Assembly: GCA_947592005.1 (NCBI GenBank)
Contig: CANQDJ010000009.1
Span: forward strand, 1-39,747
Source of the DNA: an uncultured Anaeroplasma sp.
GTDB lineage: Bacteria; Bacillota_I; Bacilli_A; Acholeplasmatales; Anaeroplasmataceae
Direction: 5' to 3'
Length of the DNA: 39,747 bases
Made by a program: the position numbers and the translations under genes. A model generated the notes under the pieces. That model ran no database searches and was not told where the DNA came from. It worked only from the letters and a program-made list of their open reading frames with translations. The stretch's first letter is position 1. Each line of letters starts with the position of its first letter. This document shows positions 17,616 to 26,058 of the stretch, piece after piece.

Positions 17616-19433
17616 TTATTGTACATCAGAAAAATCAGCGTCTACCGCATCATCTTTTTTACTGTTAGAAGAATCTTGCGTATTTGTTTGACTCTCTTGA
17701 GTTTGTTGATATGCCTTTACGGCAATATCTTGAGCGACCTTTTCCAAAGCCTCTTTCTTTTGACGAATATCGACGATATTCTTAGACTCCACTGCCTTTT
17801 CCAAATCGGCACATAAACTTTCAGCATTTTCTTTTTCGGTCGGATCGACATTCTTTAAATCATTTAATGCTTTCTTTGTTTGGAAAATCAACTGATTGGC
17901 TTCATTGATTAAATCCGCTTCTTCCTTACGAGCCTTATCGGCTTCGGCATTTTCTTCGGCTTCCTTAACCATTCTTTCAATTTCGGCATCAGACAATCCG
18001 GAACCACTTTGAATAGTAATCTTTTGTTCTTTTCCCGTTCCTAAATTTTTTGCGGAAACATTAACAATACCATTCGCATCAATATCGAATTTAACTTCGA
18101 TTTGAGGAACACCACGTGGAGCAGCCGGAATATCGCCCAACTGGAATCTACCCAATGTCTTATTATCGGCAGCCATCGGTCTTTCTCCTTGTAATACATG
18201 GATATCTACTGCCGGTTGATTATCTGCGGCGGTAGAGAATACTTGACTTTTTGAACAAGGAATAGTCGTATTTCTTTCAATCAATTTTGTAAATACACCA
18301 CCTAAAGTTTCAATACCCAAAGACAATGGTGTAACATCTAATAACAATACGTCTTTTACATCACCGGTCAATACACCACCTTGAATAGCGGCACCCATAG
18401 CGACAACTTCGTCCGGATTAACGGATTTATTCGGTTCTTTATTCAATTCCTTACGAACCAATTCTTGAACAGCCGGAATACGAGTAGAACCACCGACCAA
18501 TAAAACTTGATCCAAATCCTTCGGAGTTAACTTCGCATCTTTTAATGCACGACGTACCGGTCCCAAACAACGATCGACCAAATGACGAGTCAAATCATCG
18601 AATTTCGCTCTAGATAATGTACGATTTAAATGTAAAGGTCCAGAAGTAGGACTCATAGAAATGAATGGTAAACTGATTTCAACAGAAGTTACACCGGACA
18701 AATCTTTCTTTGCCTTTTCGGCAGCATCTTTTAATCTTTGTAAAGCCATCTTGTCTTGTGATAAATCCACACCGGATTCTGCTTTAAATTCGGATACCAA
18801 CCAATCCATAATAACCTTATCGAAATCGTCGCCACCCAATACATTATCACCGGCAGTAGCCAATACTTCGAATGTTCCGTCTGCCAAAGACAAAATAGAA
18901 ACATCGAATGTACCACCACCTAAATCGAATACCAATACAGTTTGTTCTTTATCCGTCTTATCAATACCATAAGCCAAAGCAGCGGCAGTAGGTTCGTTGA
19001 TTATTCTCAATACTTCCAAACCGGCAATCTTACCAGCATCTTTTGTTGCTTGACGTTGAGCATCATTAAAATATGCCGGAACGGTAATTACAGCCTTATC
19101 TACCGTTTCACCTAAATATGCTTCGGCAGTCTTTTTTAAATTCTGCAAAATCATAGCGGAAATCTCTTGAGGAGTATATTTCTTTCCATTAATATCTACT
19201 CTGTAAGTAGAATCTCCCATATGACGTTTAATAGAAGATACCGTATTCGGATTGGTAATAGCCTGACGTTTTGCGACATCACCAACTTGAATTTCATCTC
19301 CCTTAAATGCTACAACAGACGGGGTGGTTCTAACACCTTCCGCATTGGGAATAACCTTAGATTCTCCCGCTTCCATAATACATACACATGAATTTGTTGT
19401 TCCTAAATCAATACCAATAACCTTATTTGACAT
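17616..19433 (-). CDS. dnaK: Chaperone DnaK (Hsp70)
   Basis: 605-residue ATP-dependent chaperone. Nucleotide-binding domain with [12 protein letters not shown] at the start, [14 protein letters not shown] near 170 and [13 protein letters not shown] near 310. The linker is [16 protein letters not shown] near 361, then the substrate-binding domain and a charged helical lid ending in DADFSDVQ. It is of the Gram-positive type, lacking the ~24-residue insertion of proteobacterial DnaK. Starts two bases after the grpE stop, with its GAGGATG ribosome site inside the end of grpE. Confidence 0.99.
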   Translation of the reverse strand: MSNKVIGIDLGTTNSCVCIMEAGESKVIPNAEGVRTTPSVVAFKGDEIQVGDVAKRQAITNPNTVSSIKRHMGDSTYRVDINGKKYTPQEISAMILQNLKKTAEAYLGETVDKAVITVPAYFNDAQRQATKDAGKIAGLEVLRIINEPTAAALAYGIDKTDKEQTVLVFDLGGGTFDVSILSLADGTFEVLATAGDNVLGGDDFDKVIMDWLVSEFKAESGVDLSQDKMALQRLKDAAEKAKKDLSGVTSVEISLPFISMSPTSGPLHLNRTLSRAKFDDLTRHLVDRCLGPVRRALKDAKLTPKDLDQVLLVGGSTRIPAVQELVRKELNKEPNKSVNPDEVVAMGAAIQGGVLTGDVKDVLLLDVTPLSLGIETLGGVFTKLIERNTTIPCSKSQVFSTAADNQPAVDIHVLQGERPMAADNKTLGRFQLGDIPAAPRGVPQIEVKFDIDANGIVNVSAKNLGTGKEQKITIQSGSGLSDAEIERMVKEAEENAEADKARKEEADLINEANQLIFQTKKALNDLKNVDPTEKENAESLCADLEKAVESKNIVDIRQKKEALEKVAQDIAVKAYQQTQESQTNTQDSSNSKKDDAVDADFSDVQ

Positions 19434-19435
19434 AA

Positions 19436-20014
19436 TTATTCATCCTCTTTCTTTTCTTCTTTCTTTTTACTAACAACAACCATAGCCGGTCTTAAAACTC
19501 TATCCTTGAACATATATCCTTGTTGCATAACTTTAAGAACTATGTTTTCGGCATCTTCACTTTCTTCCGTTTGAACCGCATGCATTACATTCGGATCAAA
19601 CTCTTTTCCTAAAGCCTCAATAGGTGATAATCCCTCAGACTTTAAAATATCTACCAACTGATTGGCAATCATTTGAAATCCAACTTGATAATTTTGAACT
19701 TCCGGACTATCCGTCGGCATATTGACAATTTGAATCAGCATATCGATAGGATTAATCAAATCCCCAACCACTTTTTGAGAAGCATATTTACGATCTTTAA
19801 TCGCTTCTTCTTTTAATCGCTTCTTCGTGTTTTCCATTTCGGCATACACTTTTAAATATTCATTCTTCAAATTGGCAAGTTCCGCTTCAAGTTTAACAAC
19901 TTGTTCTTTATATTTATTCTTTTTCTCTTTTTTTGGTTCTTCCGAATTTTCCGAAGCTTCTTCTTGAATTTCTTCCTTTTCTTCTACCTTATCTTCTTTT
20001 ACCTCTTCTGCCAA
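19436..20014 (-). CDS. grpE: Nucleotide exchange factor GrpE
   Basis: Dimeric factor that releases ADP from DnaK. About 192 residues: an acidic, low-complexity N-terminus (Glu/Lys-rich to about 45), a long coiled coil ([32 protein letters not shown]), then the beta domain with [10 protein letters not shown] and [13 protein letters not shown] and a closing RPAMVVVSK. The annotated frame can begin at a GTG at 20023, but that lies in the AGGTAGGTG ribosome site. A TTG at 20014, six bases after it, gives MAEEVKED and is the likelier start. Follows hrcA by a few bases. Confidence 0.95.
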   Translation of the reverse strand: MAEEVKEDKVEEKEEIQEEASENSEEPKKEKKNKYKEQVVKLEAELANLKNEYLKVYAEMENTKKRLKEEAIKDRKYASQKVVGDLINPIDMLIQIVNMPTDSPEVQNYQVGFQMIANQLVDILKSEGLSPIEALGKEFDPNVMHAVQTEESEDAENIVLKVMQQGYMFKDRVLRPAMVVVSKKKEEKKEDE

Positions 20015-20027
20015 ATTCAACACCTAC

Positions 20028-21038
20028 CTATTTATATAATTTTGTCATACTCTTCGCAACATATTCTAGTAATGGTATAACTCCCCTATAATTCATTCTA
20101 GTCGGTCCTACCAACACAATCGTTCCATACTCATTTTCCCCTATATAATAAGGAACCGATACAATAGAACAAGTTTCCAAACCATTACATAAATTTTCAC
20201 TACCAATATGAACTTTCAATCCACCGCCGTTGGCAACAAAACTTTTCATCGAATCGTTGTCTACCGCTTTCAATATCTTCTGCATAATTTGATAATCTTG
20301 AAATTCGGGGTGATTGAATAATCTAGATAATCCGGATTCATACGTTTCCGCATTCAAAAATCGGGAAAATCCTTTTATCATAAAATTCAATATATCATCT
20401 CGAAAATCCACCATTTGTCGAATTCTCGGCTTAGCGGCCTCTTTGGATAAAATATCTCGAATCTCATAAACGGAATGATCATACATCGCACTATCAAACA
20501 TTTGTATTATACGCAATAAATCGTCCATTTTATACCCTTCGGGAATAGAAATTTTTTGCGATTGAACGACACCGTTATTTGTAACAATCAAAAGCACCGC
20601 TTCTCGATCGCTCAATGGAACAATTTCCATCTTCATAATTTTCGCAAAATCATTCGACGATCCTATAATAGCCGCATAATAACCGGTAAGTTGACTTAAA
20701 AAATCCGTAAGTTTTTTTAAAGTTTCTTCCTTCGTAATTCTTTTATCCGCCAAAATATCGTCAATATATTTAAAATATTGAGTTACTTCATCATCTCGAA
20801 TAATCAAATGATCTACATAATACCGATATCCGCTTTGAGAAGGGATTCTTCCGGAAGATGTATGTGTCTTTTCCAAATAGCCATCTTCTTCCAAATGTTG
20901 CATATCATACCGTATAGTTGCGGAAGAAAAATCCAAATACGGTTTATTCGTCAACATTTTCGAACCAACCGGTTCATTCGACGTAACATATTCTTCGATG
21001 ATGGCTTTCAAAATCAATTTTTGTCGATCCGATAGCAC
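20028..21038 (-). CDS. hrcA: Heat-inducible transcription repressor HrcA
   Basis: Repressor of the dnaK operon that binds CIRCE and needs GroEL for activity. 336 residues from the GTG at 21038: LSDRQKLILKAIIEEYVTSNEPVGSKML winged-helix N-terminus with SSATIRYDMQHLEEDGYLEKTHTSSGRIPS, the DNA-binding signature, and a C-terminal GAF-like region ending in YRGVIPLLEYVAKSMTKLY. A GTG three codons upstream overlaps the GAGGTG site, so the internal GTG is the start. First gene of its own operon, so it is autoregulated through the two operator copies upstream. Confidence 0.97.
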   Translation of the reverse strand: MLSDRQKLILKAIIEEYVTSNEPVGSKMLTNKPYLDFSSATIRYDMQHLEEDGYLEKTHTSSGRIPSQSGYRYYVDHLIIRDDEVTQYFKYIDDILADKRITKEETLKKLTDFLSQLTGYYAAIIGSSNDFAKIMKMEIVPLSDREAVLLIVTNNGVVQSQKISIPEGYKMDDLLRIIQMFDSAMYDHSVYEIRDILSKEAAKPRIRQMVDFRDDILNFMIKGFSRFLNAETYESGLSRLFNHPEFQDYQIMQKILKAVDNDSMKSFVANGGGLKVHIGSENLCNGLETCSIVSVPYYIGENEYGTIVLVGPTRMNYRGVIPLLEYVAKSMTKLYK

Positions 21039-21054
21039 AACGTTCACCTCAAAT

Positions 21055-21077
21055 CTAGCACTCTTTTTTCCAAGTGC
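21055..21077 (-). promoter_or_regulatory. Degenerate CIRCE operator in the hrcA leader
   Basis: Minus strand half sites TTGCACTT and GAGTGCTAG flank an 8-base spacer, one base shorter than the usual 9. It lies at and just after the expected transcription start and before the ribosome site. Confidence 0.6.
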
Positions 21078-21083
21078 AATTAT

Positions 21084-21112
21084 ATTATAAACTATCGTTT
21101 TGGCACTGTCAA
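21084..21112 (-). promoter_or_regulatory. Consensus promoter of the hrcA operon
   Basis: Minus strand TTGACA (21107-21112), exact 17-base spacer, TATAAT (21084-21089): both hexamers perfect. Its strength implies that repression by HrcA sets expression. Confidence 0.93.
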
Positions 21113-21126
21113 CTAAAAAGTGCTAA
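21100..21126 (-). promoter_or_regulatory. CIRCE operator overlapping the -35 of the hrcA promoter
   Basis: Minus strand TTAGCACTT, 9-base spacer, CAGTGCCAA. Against the consensus TTAGCACTC-N9-GAGTGCTAA the halves match 8/9 and 7/9 with the canonical spacing. It covers the -35 hexamer. Confidence 0.83.
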
Positions 21127-21130
21127 AAAA

Positions 21131-21160
21131 TAAAAAAACCGAATTATTTTAATCCGGTTC
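21131..21160 (-). terminator. Terminator of asnA
   Basis: Minus strand AACCGGATT / AATTCGGTT stem (one G-U) with a short loop and seven T. It lies immediately after the asnA stop and just before the CIRCE element. Confidence 0.82.
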
Positions 21161-21164
21161 CTTT

Positions 21165-22172
21165 TTACAACAAATGAATATTACACTTTTCCAGTGCTTC
21201 CAAATCCTCTTTAGACCATATAGATGCTTGAACTTCACCGATATGTGCCTTTCGAAGCATAAACATACATATCCGAGATTGCCCGATTCCACCACCAATA
21301 GTATATGGTAATTTTAAAGAGAGAATATTACGAACATACTCATTATCCAGTTTTTCTTCTTCTTTCTTTTCTTTTAATTGTTTTACAATCGAATGTTCAT
21401 CTACTCGAATACCCATCGAAGAAATCTCATATGCGATATCCAATACATCATAATATAAGATAATATCTCCATTCAATTTCCAATCATCATAATCCGCCGC
21501 TCTCCCGTCATGCGGTAACCCGTTTTTCAATTTACCGCCGATTTGCATAACAAAAACGGCTTTATACTTCTTTACTATGGCATATTCTCTTTCCTTCGGT
21601 GTTAAATTCGGATATTCTTTTTCCAATTCCTTAGTAGTAATAAAATAAATTTTATCTGGCAAAGACGGAGTTAAAATAGGATATTCTTTACAAACCTTTT
21701 TTTCTACATTTTTTAAAACGGCATAAATCTTTCTCACCATCTGTTTTAAAAACGAAAGCGTTCGATCTTCTTTCTTGATAATTTTTTCCCAATCCCATTG
21801 ATCCACATACGCCGAATGAATAGAATCCAATTCCTCATCTCTTCGAATGGCATTCATATCCGTATAAAGTCCATATCCTTCTTGAAAACCATATTTGGCT
21901 AACGCATTTCTTTTCCATTTGGCCAAACTTTGAACCACTTCAACTTCTTCCGGAATATCCTTCACATCAAAAGATACCCTTCTTTCATACCCATTTAAAT
22001 TATCATTCAAACCGGTAGAAGGAAAAACAAACAACGGGGCCGAAACTCTAGTTAAATTCAGTTTACGAGCCAATTCTCTCTCAAATGTATCTTTTACAAA
22101 CTTAATCGCTTTCTCCGTTTCCAACAAATTCAATTTGGAAACATAATTTTCTTTCAAAATGAATTGTTTCAA
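21165..22172 (-). CDS. asnA: Aspartate-ammonia ligase AsnA
   Basis: Ammonia-dependent asparagine synthetase with a class II tRNA-synthetase-like fold. 335 residues. Family motifs: NLNGYERRVSFDVKD, VVQSLAKWKRNAL, GLYTDMNAIRRDE, HSAYVDQWDWEKII, VFVMQIGGKLKNG, HDGRAADYDDW, YEISSMGIRVDEHSIVKQL and YTIGGGIGQSRICMFML. The frame can start at a GTG at 22181, but a TTG at 22172 lies eight bases after AAGGAG and yields MKQFILKENYV, matching E. coli AsnA's N-terminus. It follows the metallo-hydrolase gene by about a dozen bases. Confidence 0.97.
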   Translation of the reverse strand: MKQFILKENYVSKLNLLETEKAIKFVKDTFERELARKLNLTRVSAPLFVFPSTGLNDNLNGYERRVSFDVKDIPEEVEVVQSLAKWKRNALAKYGFQEGYGLYTDMNAIRRDEELDSIHSAYVDQWDWEKIIKKEDRTLSFLKQMVRKIYAVLKNVEKKVCKEYPILTPSLPDKIYFITTKELEKEYPNLTPKEREYAIVKKYKAVFVMQIGGKLKNGLPHDGRAADYDDWKLNGDIILYYDVLDIAYEISSMGIRVDEHSIVKQLKEKKEEEKLDNEYVRNILSLKLPYTIGGGIGQSRICMFMLRKAHIGEVQASIWSKEDLEALEKCNIHLL

Positions 22173-22184
22173 TTCTCTCACTCC

Positions 22185-22784
22185 TTATAAAAACGGATTA
22201 CTCCGCTCTTGTTTAATGGTGGATTTCTCCTCATGTCCGGGATAAATATCATAAAAATCGGGATAATGTTGTAATATCTTATGCAGGCTTCGATTCATTG
22301 CCAAAGAATCCCCCGTAGGAAAATCCACTCTTCCACAAGAATGATGAAACATCGTATCTCCCGTAAGAACCTTATTCTTATAACAATAACAAACACTACC
22401 CCTTGTATGTCCCGGGGTATGCAAAACCTCAAATTCATACCCGATAAGAGATAATTTATCTCCTTCTTTAACCAAATGAATATCCAAGTTCTCTCTTTGA
22501 AACGGGAATCTCAAATCCATTTGAGAATACAAAGAAAGCGTAGGATCAGACAAAAAGTCTTCTTCCGCTTCGTGAATATATACAGGAACATTAAAATATT
22601 GTATACCATCGATATGATCAATATGTCCATGAGTGATTAAAATTGCCACCACATCATATTTTTCTTTTATCTTTTTTGCCGCTTCCGCAAAATCCATTCC
22701 TGGATCAACGACAATACATTCCCCTTGATTACTGATAATATATGTATTTGTATTAAAACTGCCGGTAATAATCGTTTCTATCAT
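22185..22784 (-). CDS. Metallo-beta-lactamase-fold hydrolase (glyoxalase II-like)
   Basis: 199 residues, single MBL domain. The metal ligands are in place: THGHIDHIDG (HxHxDH), HTPGHTRGSV, LTGDTMFHHSCGRVDFPTGD, and a final YPGHEEKSTI. The TGDTLF-like and RxDxPxG segments fit the YcbL/GloB-like subfamily, thioesterases acting on small thioesters such as S-lactoylglutathione analogues. Short, without the C-terminal HAGH domain, so it is not a full glyoxalase II. Sits directly upstream of asnA and probably shares its transcript. Confidence 0.88.
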   Translation of the reverse strand: MIETIITGSFNTNTYIISNQGECIVVDPGMDFAEAAKKIKEKYDVVAILITHGHIDHIDGIQYFNVPVYIHEAEEDFLSDPTLSLYSQMDLRFPFQRENLDIHLVKEGDKLSLIGYEFEVLHTPGHTRGSVCYCYKNKVLTGDTMFHHSCGRVDFPTGDSLAMNRSLHKILQHYPDFYDIYPGHEEKSTIKQERSNPFL

Positions 22785-22799
22785 ATTTTAACCATAAAA

Positions 22800-22822
22800 T
22801 AAAAAAAGCCTAAACAGCTTTT
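22800..22822 (-). terminator. Terminator-like hairpin after rpmG
   Basis: Minus strand AAAAGC / GCTTTT stem, 7-base loop, T-rich tail, beginning at the double stop TAATAA of rpmG. A 6-bp stem is weak, so some read-through into the hydrolase gene is possible; I see no separate promoter for that gene. Confidence 0.52.
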
Positions 22823-22823
22823 A

Positions 22824-22973
22824 TTATTTTTTCTCCTTATGAATTGTATGTTTTTTACAATGAGGACAATATTTTTTAATCTCCATTCTTTCAGGAGTAG
22901 TCTTTTTATTCTTGTCCGTATAGTAATTCTCGTTTTTACATTCGGAACAAACCAATTTTACTAAATCACGCAT
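22824..22973 (-). CDS. rpmG: 50S ribosomal protein L33
   Basis: 49 residues: [19 protein letters not shown], then [28 protein letters not shown]. It has the two Cys pairs (CSEC and CPHC) of the zinc-binding C+ form of L33, so it depends on zinc. The ATG at 22973 is preceded by GGAGGGAAG. Monocistronic by appearance, or linked to the downstream hydrolase gene by read-through. Confidence 0.95.
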   Translation of the reverse strand: MRDLVKLVCSECKNENYYTDKNKKTTPERMEIKKYCPHCKKHTIHKEKK

Positions 22974-23011
22974 ATTTCTTCCCTCCAGACCTAAAGATTA
23001 CTTCCTTATGT

Positions 23012-23040
23012 ATTATAACAAACAAAAAACGTTATTGCAA
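23012..23040 (-). promoter_or_regulatory. Promoter of rpmG
   Basis: Minus strand TTGCAA (23035-23040), 17-base spacer, TATAAT (23012-23017), 38 bases upstream of the start. Confidence 0.86.
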
Positions 23041-23098
23041 CAAAATTTTTTCTTTTTTTTCAACATTTCATACGCTTTTAAATTTTTCCATTATATAG

Positions 23099-23104
23099 TA
23101 TAAT
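23099..23104 (+). promoter_or_regulatory. -10 element of ispG
   Basis: TATAAT 15 bases upstream of the ATG, followed directly by the GGGTGA ribosome site. The -35 position (TTTTAA, 23076-23081) is poor. Predicted leader about 10 bases. Confidence 0.5.
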
Positions 23105-23119
23105 AAATTGGGTGATTTT

Positions 23120-24157
23120 ATGACTACAAGACAACAAACTTCTATCGTTTCCATCGGAAATATTAAAATCGGTGGAAATAATCCGATTGCCATTCAAAGT
23201 ATGACCAACACTAAAACCAAAGATGTAGAATCCACCGTTAACCAAATTTTACAGTTAGAACAACTGGGGTGCGACATCATTCGGGTTGCCGTATTGGATA
23301 AAGAAGACGCCTTGGCAATCCAACAAATCAAAAAAAACATTCATATCCCTTTAGTCGCCGATATTCATTTCGATCCGGAACTGGCTATTTTATCCATTCA
23401 ATCCGGAGTCGATAAAATACGACTAAATCCCGGAAACATTTCCGATAAAAATAAAATCAAAGAAATCGTAACACTTTGTAAAGAAAAAAACATTCCAATC
23501 CGTATCGGTGTTAATTCCGGTTCTCTTCCCAAAGGAATGCCCCTTACGGCAGAAAGTATGATATCGGCAGCCAAACACCACATCGACATTTTGGAAGAAC
23601 TCGATTTTCATAACATCGTGTTGTCGTTAAAAGCCTCTTCCATCGAATTAAGTATCGCTGCCTATGATTTGGCTTCCAAAACATTTCCATATCCTTTGCA
23701 TATCGGAATTACGGAAGCCGGTACCGCATTTAAAGGATTAATCACTTCCTCTATCGGACTATCTAAAATCTTGGATATGGGTATCGGAAATACCATTCGT
23801 GTTTCTTTGACCGATGATCCCAAATACGAAGTGATGGCTGCCAAAATCATTTTAAAAGAACTGGGACTAAAACAAAACATTCCGACACTTACTTCTTGTC
23901 CTACCTGCGGAAGAACACAAATTCATTTAATACCTATCGCCAAACAAGTCGAAGAATATCTCCAAACCATACATAAAAATATTCACATTGCTGTTATGGG
24001 GTGTGCAGTAAATGGTCCGGGGGAAGCCAAAGAAGCCGATCTAGGAATCGCTGGAGGCATCGGCGAAGCACTGATTTTCAAAAAAGGAAAAATCATACGT
24101 AAAATCAAAGAAGAAAATATTTTGGAAGAATTAAAAAAAGAAATCGACGCATTATAA
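23120..24157 (+). CDS. ispG: 4-hydroxy-3-methylbut-2-enyl diphosphate synthase IspG
   Basis: [4Fe-4S] enzyme of the MEP isoprenoid pathway that converts MEcPP to HMBPP. 345 residues: TIM-barrel part with [26 protein letters not shown] and [10 protein letters not shown]; the C-terminal cluster domain has CPTCGRTQ and [21 protein letters not shown], giving the three cluster cysteines. The ATG at 23120 has GGGTGA just upstream; a TTG at 23108 is inside the promoter-leader region and unlikely. One of only three plus-strand genes. It shows that the organism makes isoprenoids by the MEP route. Confidence 0.97.
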   Translation: MTTRQQTSIVSIGNIKIGGNNPIAIQSMTNTKTKDVESTVNQILQLEQLGCDIIRVAVLDKEDALAIQQIKKNIHIPLVADIHFDPELAILSIQSGVDKIRLNPGNISDKNKIKEIVTLCKEKNIPIRIGVNSGSLPKGMPLTAESMISAAKHHIDILEELDFHNIVLSLKASSIELSIAAYDLASKTFPYPLHIGITEAGTAFKGLITSSIGLSKILDMGIGNTIRVSLTDDPKYEVMAAKIILKELGLKQNIPTLTSCPTCGRTQIHLIPIAKQVEEYLQTIHKNIHIAVMGCAVNGPGEAKEADLGIAGGIGEALIFKKGKIIRKIKEENILEELKKEIDAL

Positions 24158-24194
24158 AAACCCAATGATTGAGAGAGAAAATCATTGGGTTTTC
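24158..24194. terminator. Bidirectional terminator between ispG and the GGDEF gene
   Basis: Perfect 13-bp inverted repeat (AAACCCAATGATT and its complement) with A-run before and T-run after, so it works for ispG on the plus strand and for the converging GGDEF gene on the minus strand. Confidence 0.88.
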
Positions 24195-24203
24195 TATATT
24201 CCA

Positions 24204-25286
24204 TTAAAACTTCTTTAATTCTTCTACTTGTTTATTATTATGATACAATAATACGCCAATCAATTTAGCGGCAGTAACCAATAAATCCATTTCCGAAAAC
24301 TGCCAAATCCTTGCCTTACCGGTCATATCTGCCCGCAATATACCATAGTAATGACCATACGCTTCAATCTTACAAAGAAATAAAGATTCTATCTTTTGGT
24401 CCACCAAACATTCATATAATTTATCATTTTTCGATTGTAACAAAATCTTCTTTTGATTCATATAAAATAATCCCGAAGTATTTAAAACCTCCACCAATAA
24501 ATCATTGGGAATATGTTCAAACTTCTTTTTTACCGCCAAAGCGTGAGTCGTAGGAATAAATAAATCTTTTTTTGTTTCCAAACATAAATGATCGATCATA
24601 AGATTGGTAGACAAATACCGCAATACCCGTGTAACACTTTCGTCTAAAGAAAGATTCTTATCCGTCAATAAATCAAAGATTTTAATATGCATATCCATAG
24701 AATTAAACGCCACATCTGTATCTCTCATAAGTTCTATATTGGCATGTTTTTCTTTTAAATAAATGATAAAACAATTTCTTCCTTTGGTTTTCCCACGATA
24801 TAATGCTTTATCCGCTGTACCTACCAAATCCTCATACGTTTTACCATCAATCGGAAACCGTGAAATTCCTGTGGTAACGGTAATAGACAAATCACTAAAA
24901 TTTTCGATTTGTAATTGAACCATATCTTTATTCAATCTATGACAAATATCCCATATTTCTTCATATTCGATAATATTTTCGGCAATAATCATAAATTCAT
25001 CGCCACCATATCGACCGACAACACATTTATCTCCCATAGAATGTTCTATTTTTTGGGCAAATTCATATAAAACTTTATCTCCTACTATATGACCATAAGT
25101 ATCATTGATATATTTAAAATTATCTATGTCAGACAAGCAAATACTGAAAGGTCTTTTTTTCTCAATCAAATAATGCAAATAAGAACTGATTATTTCACGA
25201 TTTAACACTTTGGTTAAACTATCATACGCATAATCTAAATTTTGATTTTTAAAAAAAGGATTCTTTTTTAATTCTTCTTTGTTCAT
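24204..25286 (-). CDS. GGDEF protein with C-terminal GAF-like region
   Basis: 360 residues. A diguanylate cyclase domain occupies the N-terminal half: DSLTKVLNREII, CLSDIDNFKYINDTYGHIVGDKVL, GRYGGDEFMII (intact GGDEF active site near 100), and FPIDGKTYEDLVGTADKALYRGKTKGRN. No clear RxxD inhibitory site is seen just before GGDEF. The remaining ~180 residues look like a GAF-type sensor. GGDEF before the sensor is the reverse of the common order. It is soluble, with no membrane span. The ATG at 25286 follows a GGGGCGGTG site; a GTG at 25295 overlaps it. Likely makes c-di-GMP, opposing the HD-GYP protein. Confidence 0.87.
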   Translation of the reverse strand: MNKEELKKNPFFKNQNLDYAYDSLTKVLNREIISSYLHYLIEKKRPFSICLSDIDNFKYINDTYGHIVGDKVLYEFAQKIEHSMGDKCVVGRYGGDEFMIIAENIIEYEEIWDICHRLNKDMVQLQIENFSDLSITVTTGISRFPIDGKTYEDLVGTADKALYRGKTKGRNCFIIYLKEKHANIELMRDTDVAFNSMDMHIKIFDLLTDKNLSLDESVTRVLRYLSTNLMIDHLCLETKKDLFIPTTHALAVKKKFEHIPNDLLVEVLNTSGLFYMNQKKILLQSKNDKLYECLVDQKIESLFLCKIEAYGHYYGILRADMTGKARIWQFSEMDLLVTAAKLIGVLLYHNNKQVEELKKF

Positions 25287-25325
25287 GGTATGCACCGCCC
25301 CTAAAATGAAACCGATTTCACAGTT

Positions 25326-25354
25326 ATTTTACAACATTTTTAAAATCTTGTCAA
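25326..25354 (-). promoter_or_regulatory. Promoter of the GGDEF gene
   Basis: Minus strand TTGACA (25349-25354), 17-base spacer, TAAAAT (25326-25331). A short inverted repeat (TGAAA/TTTCA) lies in the leader at about 25308-25321 and could be an operator. Confidence 0.8.
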
Positions 25355-25364
25355 TTTTGCATTA

Positions 25365-25955
25365 CTATTTCTTTAAACATAGCCTTTTTAACATATCCAA
25401 TATAACCTTACATAATGTGATAAGTTGAGAATTATTATAAATCATTTCTTCTTTTAATTCTTTATTTCCTATCTCCAAATTCATTTTAATCTTACCATTT
25501 TCATTTTGAAACGCACTCCCTAACGCTTGTTTGGAAAAATGAACACTTTCACAAGCGAAATTATATAGACGATCAAATCCCGAATATGTTTTGGAAACCA
25601 GTCGTTTCAAATACCCATCGGTCATAAACTGTTCTTCGTCTACCGCAATAGAAGAAACCTTCTGATTGGTTGTAATCAATTCCATCATTTTTGCAAGTCC
25701 CAATTCCATTCCCGCTTGAATTGCCAAACAATTATCACATAATAAACGAATAAGAGAAATCTGAACACTGATAATATTTTGTTTCAATGTAAATGCGGAA
25801 ACCGCCAGTATATCCAATGTCTTTTTTATAATCATTCCCGCAAATACCACTTCTCTTGTCATAGAACCATATTTTTGAATTAAAGCGTTCATAAACTGAT
25901 TCAATTCCTCTTGAATAGCCTCTAATTTATCTATTTCTTCTTTCATCGTTTTCAC
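25365..25955 (-). CDS. Uncharacterised all-helical protein
   Basis: 196 residues, not recognised with confidence. It is predicted almost entirely helical, without signal or clear membrane segment. The pattern RLLCDNCLAIQAGMEL followed by RLYNFACESVHFSKQAL loosely recalls HEPN-like/DUF5677-type proteins, where an Arg-x-x-Cys/Leu-Glu helix precedes a Y-x-x-x-x-VH segment; this is a weak resemblance only. The start is ambiguous: the GTG at 25955 is 3 bases after GGAG and the ATG at 25946 is 12 bases after it. Divergently transcribed from the MATE gene. Confidence 0.6.
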   Translation of the reverse strand: MKTMKEEIDKLEAIQEELNQFMNALIQKYGSMTREVVFAGMIIKKTLDILAVSAFTLKQNIISVQISLIRLLCDNCLAIQAGMELGLAKMMELITTNQKVSSIAVDEEQFMTDGYLKRLVSKTYSGFDRLYNFACESVHFSKQALGSAFQNENGKIKMNLEIGNKELKEEMIYNNSQLITLCKVILDMLKRLCLKK

Positions 25956-25980
25956 TTACTCCTTTTCTTTCTTATACCTC

Positions 25981-26009
25981 TTTACTATATTAATACAAAG
26001 TTGTATAAT
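25981..26009 (+). promoter_or_regulatory. Promoter of the first MATE gene
   Basis: TTTACT (25981-25986), 17-base spacer, TATAAT (26004-26009), about 50 bases before the ATG. The palindrome ATACAA-AG-TTGTAT (25993-26006) overlaps the -10 and is a possible repressor site. Confidence 0.52.
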
Positions 26010-26058
26010 TTTAAAGGATTTTCGAAAAAAGTTATTAGGATTTTTAAGAGGTGTTTGT

